The position numbers were made by a program, and so were the translations under genes. DNA of 64,000 nucleotides. Origin: Bemisia tabaci (Eukaryota > Arthropoda > Insecta > Hemiptera > Aleyrodidae). This document shows positions 20,590 to 30,800 of the stretch, piece after piece. Positions within the stretch are counted from its first letter, which is position 1, and each line of letters begins with the position of its first letter. The notes beneath the pieces are model-generated. The model searched no databases and was not told the origin of the DNA. It saw only the letters and a list, made by a program, of their open reading frames with translations. Location: NCBI RefSeq assembly GCF_918797505.1, contig NC_092801.1, forward strand, positions 5,828,001 through 5,892,000, given 5' to 3'.

Positions 20590-20766
20590 TTTAGGCGCCT
20601 ATGAGGCCTTTTGTCCGGCCAAATCCGGCCGCCGGCCCCTCATGCGCCGCCGCGTCCACGTTCGCTCGGACACCGGATCCTCCGCTTTTCGCGAGCTCTT
20701 GCTCGGACACCCGACGCGGGGCGCAGAGCTAGGGCGCTCCGCGTTTCGCGTGTTGCCGGATTTTTT
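20590..20766. other. Isolated GC-rich patch
   Basis: About 170 bp of CpG-rich sequence (GGCCGCCGGCC, CGCCGCCGCGTCC) in otherwise AT-rich DNA, with sharp edges. A + strand frame (20480-20794, 104 codons) runs through it without recognisable motifs. It could be a captured gene fragment or a regulatory island; nothing decides this. Confidence 0.4.
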
Positions 20767-20929
20767 TTGGGTCAATGAATATATTGAAAATTGATTTTAA
20801 AAAAAAAATAAGAAATAAATTATAATTAATTTTGGAAAATATTGACAATATCGAAAATTATGGTAATTATGGCATTTGAGAATATTGTGGGACCAATTAG
20901 TGTGTTACGAGGGATGGGGGTGTAAGCGA

Positions 20930-21290
20930 ATTAGAGAAAAGTAGGAAATGCTTTTCTTCTTCTTTATTTTTCAGTATTTAGAGAAGGTCGGACGAGGGAC
21001 GTAGTCCCTGCAATTAATTTTAGTTTTTCAGTGATTACGAATTTATTTCAAAAATAACAATTGCTGATTTGTGCGAAGGAAATTTTGAAATTTTAACTCG
21101 TAAAGGCCGTGGACTAAGAGAAAATTTCAGCAATTTTTTGGTATAGTCGACAAATGAACTATCGAGTGAATTATTACTGCAAATGCAAGTGTTTCACAGT
21201 TCTGTTTTGCGAGGCAAAAAGATTGAAGAAGAAGGGTTTTTAAAAAAATTAAAAATAAAATGTTTTGCATTATCATAAAAAAAATCGACG
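20930..21290 (-). pseudogene. Degenerate relative of the 185-aa ORF
   Basis: The minus-strand translation around 20960-21010 reads VPRPTFSKY, a stop, then KIKKKKS, aligning with VPRQTFSKSRKRKKNS of the ORF at 19646-20203. Upstream similarity is faint and interrupted by stops and frame changes. I infer an old tandem copy of the same unit. Confidence 0.4.
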
Positions 21291-22639
21291 CATTTAATTC
21301 TATAGATTATTTAAACATCCCTAGTTCCAGTTGTAAGCGCTCGCCCGGCTCGAGATTACAATTGTGAACATAGCGAAGTGAGTTTTTGATTTTAGCACTC
21401 AAAAAAAAGGAAAAAATAAAGACCTGAAATGGATAAAAAATAATAAAAAATTTGAGTGAAAAAAGCGGATGCTTGTTATTTGCAGGACGATAAGCAGGTT
21501 TGCAAGCGTGTTAGAATCACTAGATTGAAGAGATAGATTTTCAGTTCATAGGTGAAGAGAAAGTTAATCAAAAGGCAAACAAACAACAATTAAGGGCAAA
21601 TTTGAGGATACTGAATGTTTTCCGCTCTTTCTGCACCTGTAAAAAAACACACACAAACAGTAAATTTACCAATTTACCATAGACTGGCACTGGTTGTTCT
21701 CCGTTATCTGGAGATCCTGAAACTCCTGATAGTTGTAACGCGAAACGCTACCAATGAGCTGATCAGATAATGGAGTAAACAGGATAGCTGACGTCTTCTG
21801 AAAGTGTCAATTTTCTGCAGGTAAATTGCTTGGTTTCCGGAAGGGATTTTATTAAAAAGTCGCACACAAAAAAAATAGTGGCGGAAATGAGTAATTTAAC
21901 TTTATCAAATTTCTTGATTTAATTCTATGGAGATCAAAATGGCTTTCTAGTGGCAAAATTATAGTGAATGAATTTAATTGTCGAGAAGACTGCTACAAAA
22001 AACGTTTAAAAAAAAAAGACATGAAGAATGGAAAAAACGAAAATTTGAAAGTGAAAAGTTTAGAGTGAAAGAGCACTGAAGAGTAAGCAAGCAAGCGTAG
22101 CACAAATACTGAGTGACAGGGCTCTTACTTGGGGAATTTTTCGCTCTCACTGTTCTCTATTAATTGTTTCTGTAATTGTATCTAATAATCCTAAAGCACG
22201 TAAGATGTTTGTAAGATCTAAAGGTGCCTGTAATGATCCGTTTGGGATTTGCTGCTGCTCGGCGTTAGGAAGATTAGATAGGACACGGCTGACGGTATTT
22301 TTACGTTTTTTTGGCACAATGTAGCACATGAGAATGGAATATTACCGAAAAATATGGTGATAAATGAGGAAAAACTCGAAATTTTTGAAAATTTTGTCGA
22401 GTCGGAAAATTAGGGTTCAAAATTTTTATTGAAGAGAGAAAAAAAAATTGAAAAAAGAGAAGGAAAAAAAAAGTTTAAAAAAAAATAATAAGTAAAAAGA
22501 AAATAAATTCGAATGGAGAAATTTTTGGGGAGCTCCGTGGGTGTGTTAATTCTAAACTTCCACCTCCCAGAATCCTGCAAGACGGTAGCAAAGTCAGATC
22601 ACCTTGGTCGATTTTACAGACTTACTCACTTACTCAGCC
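21291..22639. other. AT-rich interval, no gene recognised
   Basis: Many A-runs. A 60-codon minus frame at 22147-22329 (a KKRKN segment followed by an acidic/Leu-rich tail) is the only protein-like stretch; I cannot assign it. Confidence 0.4.
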
Positions 22640-22771
22640 TTGAACCGCGAAGTCACCAAATAATTTTAATGACGTCAATTCACAGTCCGTAGCCGAGCTA
22701 CAGTTTTGAACCGCGAAGTCACCGAAGAAAATTCGGTGACGGCTATTCACAGTCCGCAACTGAGCTGTATC
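22640..22771 (+). repeat. 66-bp tandem duplication
   Basis: Two units start TTGAACCGCGAAGTCACC at 22640 and 22706, each ending in CACAGTCCG(T/C)A...GAGCT. Confidence 0.8.
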
Positions 22772-22876
22772 GGGGTGAACTATCTCTTGCTGAGCTTACA
22801 GAGCAAAGGAAGTCAGAAGCGAAGATTCAACACGTTTAGGAAGATCACCAACATTAAATCAAAATTGATAACTGAC

Positions 22877-22966
22877 GGCGAAAGAAAGGGGAAAAAAGAG
22901 AAAAAAAAAAGGAAAGGAAAGAGAAAAAGGAAAAGAAAAAAAAATCTAAAAGAAAAATAAAAATAA
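22877..22966 (+). repeat. Purine-only tract
   Basis: About 90 bases of A and G (GAAAGGGGAAAAAAGAG and similar) with almost no pyrimidine, immediately before the 2.3-kb repeat. Confidence 0.8.
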
Positions 22967-22967
22967 A

Positions 22968-25281
22968 CAAGCAGTGAACTCCAACACAATGTGTTGATAA
23001 GGCGCGTCATTAACTCGCACATATCAACCCCTTTGGTTTTCATTTACAGAGATTTCAAAATAGGCAAGTAGCACAACAAGAGAATTCATACGATCCAACA
23101 CTTCAACGACGCACTTTGACGAGACTGTGTATTGTGAATGTAGAAAGCTATTCGAACGAATTTGAGTTTTTTGATCTGCCTCAAGCAAAATCTTATCAGA
23201 TTCTTGAAGAAAAGTGCTGCGGAATAATTTAAGCGGAGAAAGGAAAAATTCTGTCGAACTCCTAGAAGATAAAGTCGATTTAAAAGGTATTTTGGGGCTA
23301 AAATACCCAAATCACCGGTAGTATAAATCCCGTTATATTATTGAAAAGAAATTGACTCGATATGAATAAAATTGCTTTAAATATGTCTTGATTTTGTTAC
23401 TTTAAACGTCTTTCCATGGAAAGAAGTTCAACCATGTCTATGCTTTATTCATTCATGAATTGAAAGTAAGAAATCTACATCCCGAAAATCTACCGATTTG
23501 CCGTAAAATATCGTAGAAACTTGATATACCAGGTCGATGTACCCACTCGTTGAATTTACGAATCAATTTCGTGAGTGCACATATGTAAAAGTCATTATGC
23601 TATAGTCATTTTGGGTGCCTTTATTTTTCAAGAAACAATTAGGTACACGTAATTTCAATCCCGAAGAACCATCAATTTTCCGTATAAAATCGATAAAATC
23701 AAAATATGTCCACTCCCTGACGTGAAAATAAGATTCTACGTGTGAAAATGCTTATGCATCGATATGCTGAACAGAATCCATGTCTATCTCAAAATTTTTC
23801 TCAGAGGTTTGTGTTATTATCAGCTTCCCTTTAAACCCCGGTTCGATGGCCGAATCGGCTGCCCAAAAAGCAAGCCATTTTTGAAGGGTTCTATGAGAAA
23901 TTCGTGATATTATCGGCTCTAAGGAAATCACCTCATGGCTAAAACTGGTGGTATACATGTTTGAGTGCTAAAATAATCGTATTTAAGGAAATAAGGCATT
24001 AAACTATGGAGTCAATTTCTTTTTAATAATATAACGGGATTTACTACCGGTGATTTAGCTATTATAGCCCCAGAATACTTTTAAAGCGCCTTTACGTTCC
24101 CGAATCTCGACGGATTTTTTTTTTTTTTTGGCTTAAACGACTCAAGAGACACTGTAGTTAAAAATATAAAGAATTTTCGATTTGGACATATAAAAAATGT
24201 TTAACTCGTTGAGGCACACTGTGTATTGTATGGAGTACTGTTGCTTTTCGACCCTTGTCTTTGGGTCAAAATTCTTACAAGGAAGCCCCTTGCGAGAGGC
24301 GAATTTTTTGTAATTACTCCCAATTTTTTTCCGTTATATAATGGAATTGCTTGTCAAATTCTGAGGTCAATTATATTTAATTGTAATTTATACATTTCTC
24401 TTTTTCCCTTCATTTTATTTTTCGTCTGGCGAAGTTTCGTTGATTTCTTCGGATTTCGAATACTGTAACTTCTCTTCTATTCGGCCGATTTTTATGAATG
24501 AGACCTCTTTTACTTCGTGTTTTAACGGAGAGTAAGAAAAAAATTGCTAAGTACACGCGAAACAATTTTTTTTAAAATTGGACGAATCCTAGCGTGACGG
24601 TGAAATGGTTAATCGAGCGTAAGTAATTAGGGTCCCGGCCGCCGCGCCGCCTCGCCGTGAGCCGAGCCGGTTCGGTTATTGTTTTCGAGAACCCGACGCT
24701 GGGGTCAGGCGCGAGGGGAAGAGAGGGGTAGGTAGATTTCCATATGTGCGCATGTAGCTTCCTGTATGAGCCACGTTTAGCAAATGGTCTAATGAGTCTC
24801 GAGGCTCATCACAGATTGCACTTACGGCTATCACTTACGGCCGTGGCGATCAGAGCAAAGGTACCAACTTTTGAAAATCATAACAGGGGTTTGGAGATCT
24901 GTCAAAGCAACGTTTTGAACAAAACGGAGCAGTGCAATTCTCATTCAAGGAGTGCCGAACTGGTCAGCCATCCTCGAATCAGTTCGCTTGCTTCCGCTTA
25001 TATATGCATATTTTAAATCAGCGCGTCGTACTCTTAGGCTTTTTTTAAAAAAACCAAGTAACGTAGACTCTTGGTATTCACTGCACATAAACTAATGAGC
25101 CCCAGAATGAGAAACAACTTTAAATCATAATTATTGACGGATAAATAAACTTTTTACACGCTTTGGAAAATCTCAGAAGTTCGCGGTAGTCACTTTTCGG
25201 TAAGGAACTAAGGGACTCGGTTATTGTATCGAGCAGGGTTCGAAACGATCGCAAAGGCGGTATACTACGTATACGCGCCAA
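22968..25281 (+). mobile_element. 2.3-kb dispersed repeat, copy 1 (inverted partner at 46585-49009)
   Basis: Homology to the partner begins at CAAGCAGTGAACTCC and ends at ACGCGCCAA, so both boundaries are sharp. Inside, segments near 23290-23370 and 24005-24090 (CGGGATTTACTACCGGTGAT) are reverse complements of each other, giving a secondary foldback. No transposase is visible. A 90-codon frame at 24744-25016 is conserved between copies over EPRLANGLMSLEAHHRLHL but has no recognisable domain. Confidence 0.75.
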
Positions 25282-25638
25282 AAATTATCGCTGAACGGAG
25301 TGTGTGTGGAGAAAAGGATGTGATTAATCGGGGCAACTATGGCCTCTTGGCCGTAATTTTTAATAAAAGTTAATTTTTAGGTAGAGCAAAGAGTGTCTAA
25401 ATTTATTGTAAAAGAAAGAAAAGTTTTACTTGGAAAAATGACCTAAAGTTTTTGAAAAATTTAACGCGATTTAGTTGAACTTAAAAAAAAAACTTCAAAT
25501 AATTTATAAATAAAATAAAAATAAAATTTCTAGAAATTTTCACACTCAAAAAAAAAAATTTTGCTTGGCTGCGAATGAGGTACGGGACAATAGCACACTC
25601 CGGGGAGTATAGTGTTATTACCCGGGGCCTGCACCACT
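25282..25638. other. AT-rich interval, nothing recognised
   Basis: Short spacer between two repeats, with A-runs. Confidence 0.4.
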
Positions 25639-26961
25639 TATAACGTGCTCAGCTCTCGAGCCAAGCAGCTGAACACGTAAGGGATGGTCGCAGATGGGGG
25701 CGTATCCACCAGATAGGGTAGTCCTAGAGAAGGGAGAAATGGTCTAGGGAGGGTGTAAGAGCCCTATCACTCTAAATAGATGGTCACCTACCTCGAGAGT
25801 GGTATCCTAAGGAAAGAATAAGACTCACAATCTAGGGGTGGCCGCTCGTGTATTGGGTACTCGTATGGTAACAACGATAATGATGGTATATAACGATAAA
25901 ACTACAACTAGGTCACACAGACCTCAAACGACTATCACACAGATACACAACTACTACAAAAGGGGGGGGGAGGGGTCTCCAAGCAGGAAGAGCCGTCGGG
26001 GATACTGCCGCTGGACGGGACTTTCGGCGAGGGGAGGGATACTCAAAAGCTCAATCACCGGGGTGAGACGCGGGACGGGGCAACTTGAGGAGTCAAAGAC
26101 TCGGGAAGGGGGTGAAAGGCCGCTGGGGCGAAAGAAGGGTCGGGGACGAACCGTAGGACCAAAACTTTCGACCGAGGGATACTCGAGGACTTGACTACGG
26201 GGTGAGACGCGCGTCGGGGGTCCGCGAGGAGGCGTAGACACGGATGGTGAGACGACTGACTTCAGGGGATTTCAGAGGGCTCCTCGTGGGTCTCCAGGCC
26301 TGCTAACTTGGGCGTCGTTTCCCACGGTTAGCTCGCCAAAATCCCCTGACCAAGCATGTCATATCCGTCAGGACTCCGAAATCCTCGGAAAGCAACAGGT
26401 TAGGTTGCCATCCCGTGGACCTTGGTCGCCCGGCGCCCGAGGCAGAGGTGTATGAAATAGTAAGGTTTCTCGGACTATATGGCAGCGGCCTGTCTAGTGA
26501 TGTCACCGGGCGATGTCACTACCGGACGCGACAAGCTGTGTCATGAAAACCTCGCGGATCCACCGATGTCGCGGCGCAATTAGGGCTGTTCAATCGGTTG
26601 TCGGTAAGCCACCGAAACAGTTCCGTCAAGAAAAAGTTACGATAAGAGCGCTCTTGCCGATAGCGATCAGAGTTTTCGGAGCTGGCGAAAATAAGCTGTT
26701 GCCAATTGTACACCTATTTTACGCGCCGCCGCGCCAGGCAATCTGATAAACCGACACACGGGGCAACAATGTATTAAGTGCGAGCTCTCAAAACACCGAT
26801 AAGGCCGGCTGTTGTCGATATCATGGCCACTGTCGGTACTGCCGCCAGTTTCAATAAGAGACGATGTCGGTAGTGTTCCGGCAAGAATTCGTTTGAACAC
26901 CCCTAGGCGCAATATTGGCTCGCTGCTTCCAAAACCGCCGTAACTCCAATATTCCGTTATA
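25639..26961 (+). mobile_element. ~1-kb non-autonomous repeat, copy 2 (interrupted)
   Basis: Starts TATAACG and ends CCGTTATA like copy 1 at 1718-2710. Removing the hAT insertion and its 8-bp duplication leaves about 990 bp. Over 25800-26440 the two copies are almost base-for-base identical, so they dispersed recently. Confidence 0.75.
26581..26905. mobile_element. hAT-type MITE nested in copy 2
   Basis: 325 bp starting TAGGGCTGTTCAATCG; the reverse complement of its end is TAGGGGTGTTCAAACG (14 of 16 match). It is flanked by the perfect 8-bp duplication GGCGCAAT (26573-26580 and 26906-26913). Copy 1 carries the empty site GGCGCGAT. TIR and 8-bp duplication fit the hAT superfamily. Confidence 0.9.
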
Positions 26962-27182
26962 GGAAGATTTCGCATTTCTAGGCGTCATTTCTCAGAGCGT
27001 CATTTTCGTCATTTTCTCCCTGCACTGAAAAAAATGGTTGCGTTAGCGTAGTGAGAGTATATAAGTACTGATGATTGGAAAATCCAAGGCTATGAACTGC
27101 TCATATACATACTTTCTGGCTTCCACTAATAGAGCAGGGATGTGCCGTAAACATGTCGTGTATGGAACCCCATGTGGGGCTT
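26962..27182. other. Spacer, nothing recognised
   Basis: Includes an ACTGAAAAAAATGG stretch near 27025 that resembles a truncated MITE end. Confidence 0.35.
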
Positions 27183-27687
27183 TAGTAGAAGAGCCCCACC
27201 ATGGCAAAATTGTCAATCAACTTCCGAGACACCCAGTGGACGCTCCGGTCCGACCCCCTCCCCTCCACACTCCCTCGCGCGATTTACGTACCCTATTGCC
27301 GTGCTGCCAAAACCCCTAAAATCAACAATCAAGCCAACGAACCAAAATAAAGTAACCAAACCTAACCTAACCTAACCGAACCTAACCTAACCTAACCTAA
27401 CCTACCCTAACAGAAAAACGAAAAATACAAAATGAAAATAAACAACAATAAGAAAACGGACGCAAGTGTGACGGGCAGTTACTGAATAGACTCCGCCGCT
27501 CTGAACTTTGACCGAACATCACACCACCGACCTCACACATTCTTCCTCCCTCCCCACCCATCATTTTCCGGCTGCAGTTTGTTTACCCGTTTTGCAACCG
27601 CACTCAACCAGCCGTCCACCTGAAGCGTCCACCGGGTGTCTCGAAAGTTGATCGACAATAATGCCGTGGTGGGGCTCTTCTACTAAA
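27183..27687. repeat. Inverted repeat enclosing a telomere-type array
   Basis: Arms of about 62 bp (27183-27243 and 27624-27687) share TAGTAGAAGAGCCCCACCA and CGAGACACCC..TGGACGC in opposite orientation, about 85% identical. Between them lie a C-rich stretch and the (CCTAA)n array at 27357-27411. Confidence 0.75.
27357..27411 (+). repeat. Interstitial telomeric repeat (CCTAA)n
   Basis: About eleven pentamers of AACCT/CCTAA, equal to TTAGG on the minus strand, with two variant units (CCGAA, CCCTAA). TTAGG is the ancestral arthropod telomere repeat. Confidence 0.9.
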
Positions 27688-27730
27688 GACCCAAGCAGGG
27701 GCATGAACTTACCATCATTCATACGGGTTG

Positions 27731-28017
27731 GACGCTGGGTCCATACGGTATGGGCGCTGGGTCCATCGGTATAGACGCTGGGTCCATACGGCATGGACGC
27801 TGGGTCCATACGGTATGGACGCTGGGTCCATACGGTATGGGCGCTGGGTCCATCGGTATAGACGCTGGGTCCATACGGCATGGACGCTGGGTCCATACGG
27901 TATGGACGCTGGGTCCATACGGTATGGGCGCTGGGTCCATACGGTATGGGCGCTGGGTCCATCGGTATAGACGCTGGGTCCATACGGCATGGACGCTGGG
28001 TCCATACGGCATGGACT
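27731..28017 (+). repeat. 22-bp minisatellite, about 13 units
   Basis: Unit GACGCTGGGTCCATACGGTATG, with a 21-bp variant ending CCATCGGTATA. Units recur in a fixed order of four to five variants, so blocks of about 87-110 bp were duplicated. All frames are open, producing spurious long ORFs on both strands. Confidence 0.93.
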
Positions 28018-28128
28018 CAGGGTACATATTCTTCGTATGTAATATTTGCTCATACTAAAATGGACTCTATCCCTATTCATAGGTTGGCATCAAATTTTTC
28101 ACAGTCTGTATGTGGCCCCGACCCATAA

Positions 28129-28377
28129 TTGGACGTATTTCCGGTAAACGGAACTTTCCAAATTGAGTTCCTTTTGAGGCTTTTAGAATCCCAGACAGTG
28201 CGTTCTGTCAAACAGAACTAAACGCCATGGAATAGCATTGCGATTATAGGACGGAACGAGAATTCCACAACAATCCGCAAATTCCGGGTGAGCGTTCTGC
28301 AACACCCGCCAATCCAAGCCCCCCTCTCCCTTCCTCCCCCGATGGCGCTTAGTTCCGTTTGACAGAAATACGTCCAA
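28129..28377 (-). mobile_element. MITE, TTGGACGTATTTC family (copy 1)
   Basis: Ends are inverted repeats of about 27 bp: TTGGACGTATTTC..TAAACGGAACT on the left and AGTTCCGTTTGACAGAAATACG on the right. It matches 40527-40753 in reverse orientation. A lone half-end (AGTTCCGTTTAGCAGAAGTACG) occurs at about 30090-30115. Confidence 0.8.
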
Positions 28378-28499
28378 TTTATGCAGCGTGAGTACATAAA
28401 CTTTTTTCAGTGTTGATATAATTAGATTTTTGAGAAACAAAGTTACACGGTTGCCGACGATCAGGAAAATCGGGAAAGTCAGGGAATTGCTGGCGCATC

Positions 28500-28845
28500 T
28501 ACGAATAGAAAATTTGCATGAAAATGTTCTATTACCTCATCTAAAAGTGCTTGAAAAGAGCTGATTTCACAGTATTTTTTATAATTTTTCTGATATGGGA
28601 AATAGTATAAAAATAGATTTAAAAGTGAAAAATGCTAGCCTAGTGACGTCATCTGGCGGCATTTCCCATTTAAACACATGTATTTTAGCAGATCAGATCA
28701 TTTTGTCATATCTTCTCCAATAATTGTTCAATTCATGAACCAAGGGTATCCTCGTCTTCAGTTCACTCAGTAGTTTCTACTTAAACACGAAATTCATCAA
28801 ATTTCAGACACCTGCAAATTCTCTATTACCTAAACACATCACTAG
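28500..28845 (-). repeat. Dispersed repeat shared with 57540-57880
   Basis: Segments such as GGGAAATAGTATAAAAATAG, GTGACGTCATCTGGCGGCAT and ACACGAAATTCATCAA match the interior of the foldback element at 56863-58114 in reverse orientation, at roughly 85-90% identity. Confidence 0.7.
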
Positions 28846-28956
28846 TCTTCCAACTCTTTACCTTATCTGGTCATTTTTAGGGCTTTTCATCTATCAACCA
28901 GCTACTGAATAATGCCTTTTTCCATGGCGGGCGTATCTCTGCTGAACGGAACCATA

Positions 28957-29209
28957 CTGCCGTGATAAAGAAGAACGCCGTAAGAACATTCGAGAGTTGC
29001 TAAATTTCCTTCGATAAAATTTTTATTTTTGAGGAAAGTTATGAATATTTTCCATCTAAATTTTCAGAATTTCTAGGTGAAATTCCGAACAAAATTGCCT
29101 GAATAGTTGGGAGGAAAATATTCATAAATTTACGAGGAAATTCTTGTTTTATCAGAGGAAATTTGGCAACGCCTGATGGCTCATACGGCGTTCTTCCTTA
29201 GCACGGCAG
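28957..29209. mobile_element. Palindromic MITE, CTGCCGTGCTAAGG family (copy 1)
   Basis: 253 bp, starting CTGCCGTGATAAAG and ending CTTAGCACGGCAG, with long arms meeting in the middle. CATA flanks both sides (4-bp duplication). Confidence 0.85.
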
Positions 29210-29360
29210 CATAGACGCGGGGGCAAGATGGGGTTCGCTCGTTTGAGCTGAAGGCACTCATGAGCCGTGGGCATGTAACAAGAGCGTTGTGGACGGAGCT
29301 CATGAGTTCATGATTCGTCAAAGGGAGGTCGAGCTATCGTCGTCGCCGCTGACGTCATTA
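29210..29360. other. Spacer between two MITEs of one family
   Basis: GC-richer 150 bp containing CTCATGAGCC and GAGCTCATGAG motifs; no frame recognised. Confidence 0.4.
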
Positions 29361-30009
29361 CTGCCGTGCTAAGGAAGAACGCCTTATGAGCCATTAGGCG
29401 TTGCCAAATTTCCTTTGATAAAACAAGAATTTCCTGGTAAATTTATGAATATTTCCCTCCCAATTTTTCAGGTAATTTTGTTCGCAATTTCACCGAGAGA
29501 TTCTGAAAATTTAGATGAAAAATTGTAATGGGGGGGAGGATGAAATGATCCGTACACGTAACTCGAAATGGTAGAGCTGATGTATATCTCGAAATAGAAA
29601 GCAACAGTATACACGGGATGCACTATACTCTAGCTAGACGGCTAGGTGCTCCTCTACTTGCTGCCTCGTAGGTACGGAATACGAATGAATCCGCCGCGAA
29701 TCTCGAGAGCATACATCTCGTAGCCTCCGATGACGCGATGACGTCAAAGACGTGATTGCGAGATACATCGGCGCTCCGAGATGTAAACTCTAAACATCCA
29801 AATGCTGACGCCTGAGCCCGCACTTGCGAAATCGATGGCTTTCGGCCCGAATGAGCTAGAAAGCATAATGGAATGTGGTCCGAAAACGTAAGTGATAGGG
29901 CCCCATTCTATTACAAAATATTCATAACATTCCTTAAAAATAAACATTTTATCGAAGGAAATTTGGCAACTCTCAAATGTTCATACGGTGTTCTTCTTTA
30001 GCACGGCAG
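29361..30009. mobile_element. Palindromic MITE, CTGCCGTGCTAAGG family (copy 2, interrupted)
   Basis: Starts CTGCCGTGCTAAGG and ends GCACGGCAG, flanked by ATTA at 29357-29360 and 30010-30013. An insertion at 29524-29914 splits it; without that the length is close to the other copies. Confidence 0.85.
29524..29914. mobile_element. Nested insertion, TGTAAT ends
   Basis: 391 bp beginning TGTAATGGGG and ending ATTACA. AAAT occurs on both sides and once in the homologous uninterrupted arm, so a 4-5 bp duplication accompanied insertion. No coding; class unknown. Confidence 0.65.
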
Positions 30010-30231
30010 ATTAGTGCTTCATAATTCCCATTCATTCTTACCGCCTTCAACTAAAGAGCAAACCCCTTCCCCTTCCTTTCCACCCGAACATAGTTCCGTT
30101 TAGCAGAAGTACGTCCAATTTTATCTGTAAAGAAGGACATTTTGTCCAGGCTCGGACTGGCATGAAAAAAGTTAAGCCGCGGTGACGCATCGTGAGGGGC
30201 CCCACGGGGGTGGGAGGGTGGGGGTAGACCC

Positions 30232-30285
30232 CCCAAGAAAGAAAGGAGGTCCGAGGGGAGGCCGCCCCCCCCCCCGGGAAATTTT
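30232..30285. repeat. G/C homopolymer-rich stretch
   Basis: Contains GAAAGAAAGGAGG and then a run of about 13 C. No function visible. Confidence 0.6.
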
Positions 30286-30309
30286 TGGATCTTTTATATC
30301 CCGACGGGA

Positions 30310-30800
30310 CTGGGCTTGTCGATTTCCTTTGACATTTTAGCAGTCGTGAATGAATAGCTAAAATTCGCTCCAGCCAGAAGTGTATTCAGCAAATGAGTAG
30401 TTTTTATACGATGATTGAAAACAAACAAATGGTAGGAAATAAAACATAATAATCGGAACTTTGCAAAACGATAATCCGGGTATCGGAACTTGATTGTTTT
30501 GAAAAGGCCTTCAATTGCGGTGTGATACCTCACGCATTCCGGAGAGTTCAAATAGTTGTATCATTGCGCCGTATGAATGCGCCGGAAGATCAAAATTGAA
30601 ATCGCCTTCATGCACGTTGGCCTTGTCGATTTCCTTTGACATTTTTGCAGTCATGAATGCATGGCTAAAGTGCGTTCCAGCTAGAATTGTAGTTTGCAAA
30701 TGGGTAATTTTTATAGGAGGATTAAAACAAACGAGTGGTAAGAAATAAAACAAAATAATAGGGACTTTGCTGTTTTGAAAACGCCTTTAATTGCGGCAAT
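30310..30800 (-). repeat. ~307-bp tandem duplication
   Basis: CTTGTCGATTTCCTTTGACA occurs at about 30316 and 30623, and matching sequence follows (ATGGCTAAA, AAACAAAC..GTGGTA, GGAACTTTGC) at about 80-85% identity. Each unit holds an open minus-strand frame ending KMSKEIDK. The shared frame hints at ancient coding but the sequence is unrecognised. Confidence 0.65.

Noticed and set aside
20480..20794. 104-codon + frame through the GC-rich patch as a gene
   Set aside because: No motif, abrupt composition change within it and no splice or promoter support.
23086..23310. Small frames inside the 2.3-kb repeat
   Set aside because: Short, with no motif and different boundaries in the two copies.
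27561..28128. Several overlapping frames of MDPAS.PYGPS type on both strands
   Set aside because: By-products of the 22-bp minisatellite, open in several frames at once.
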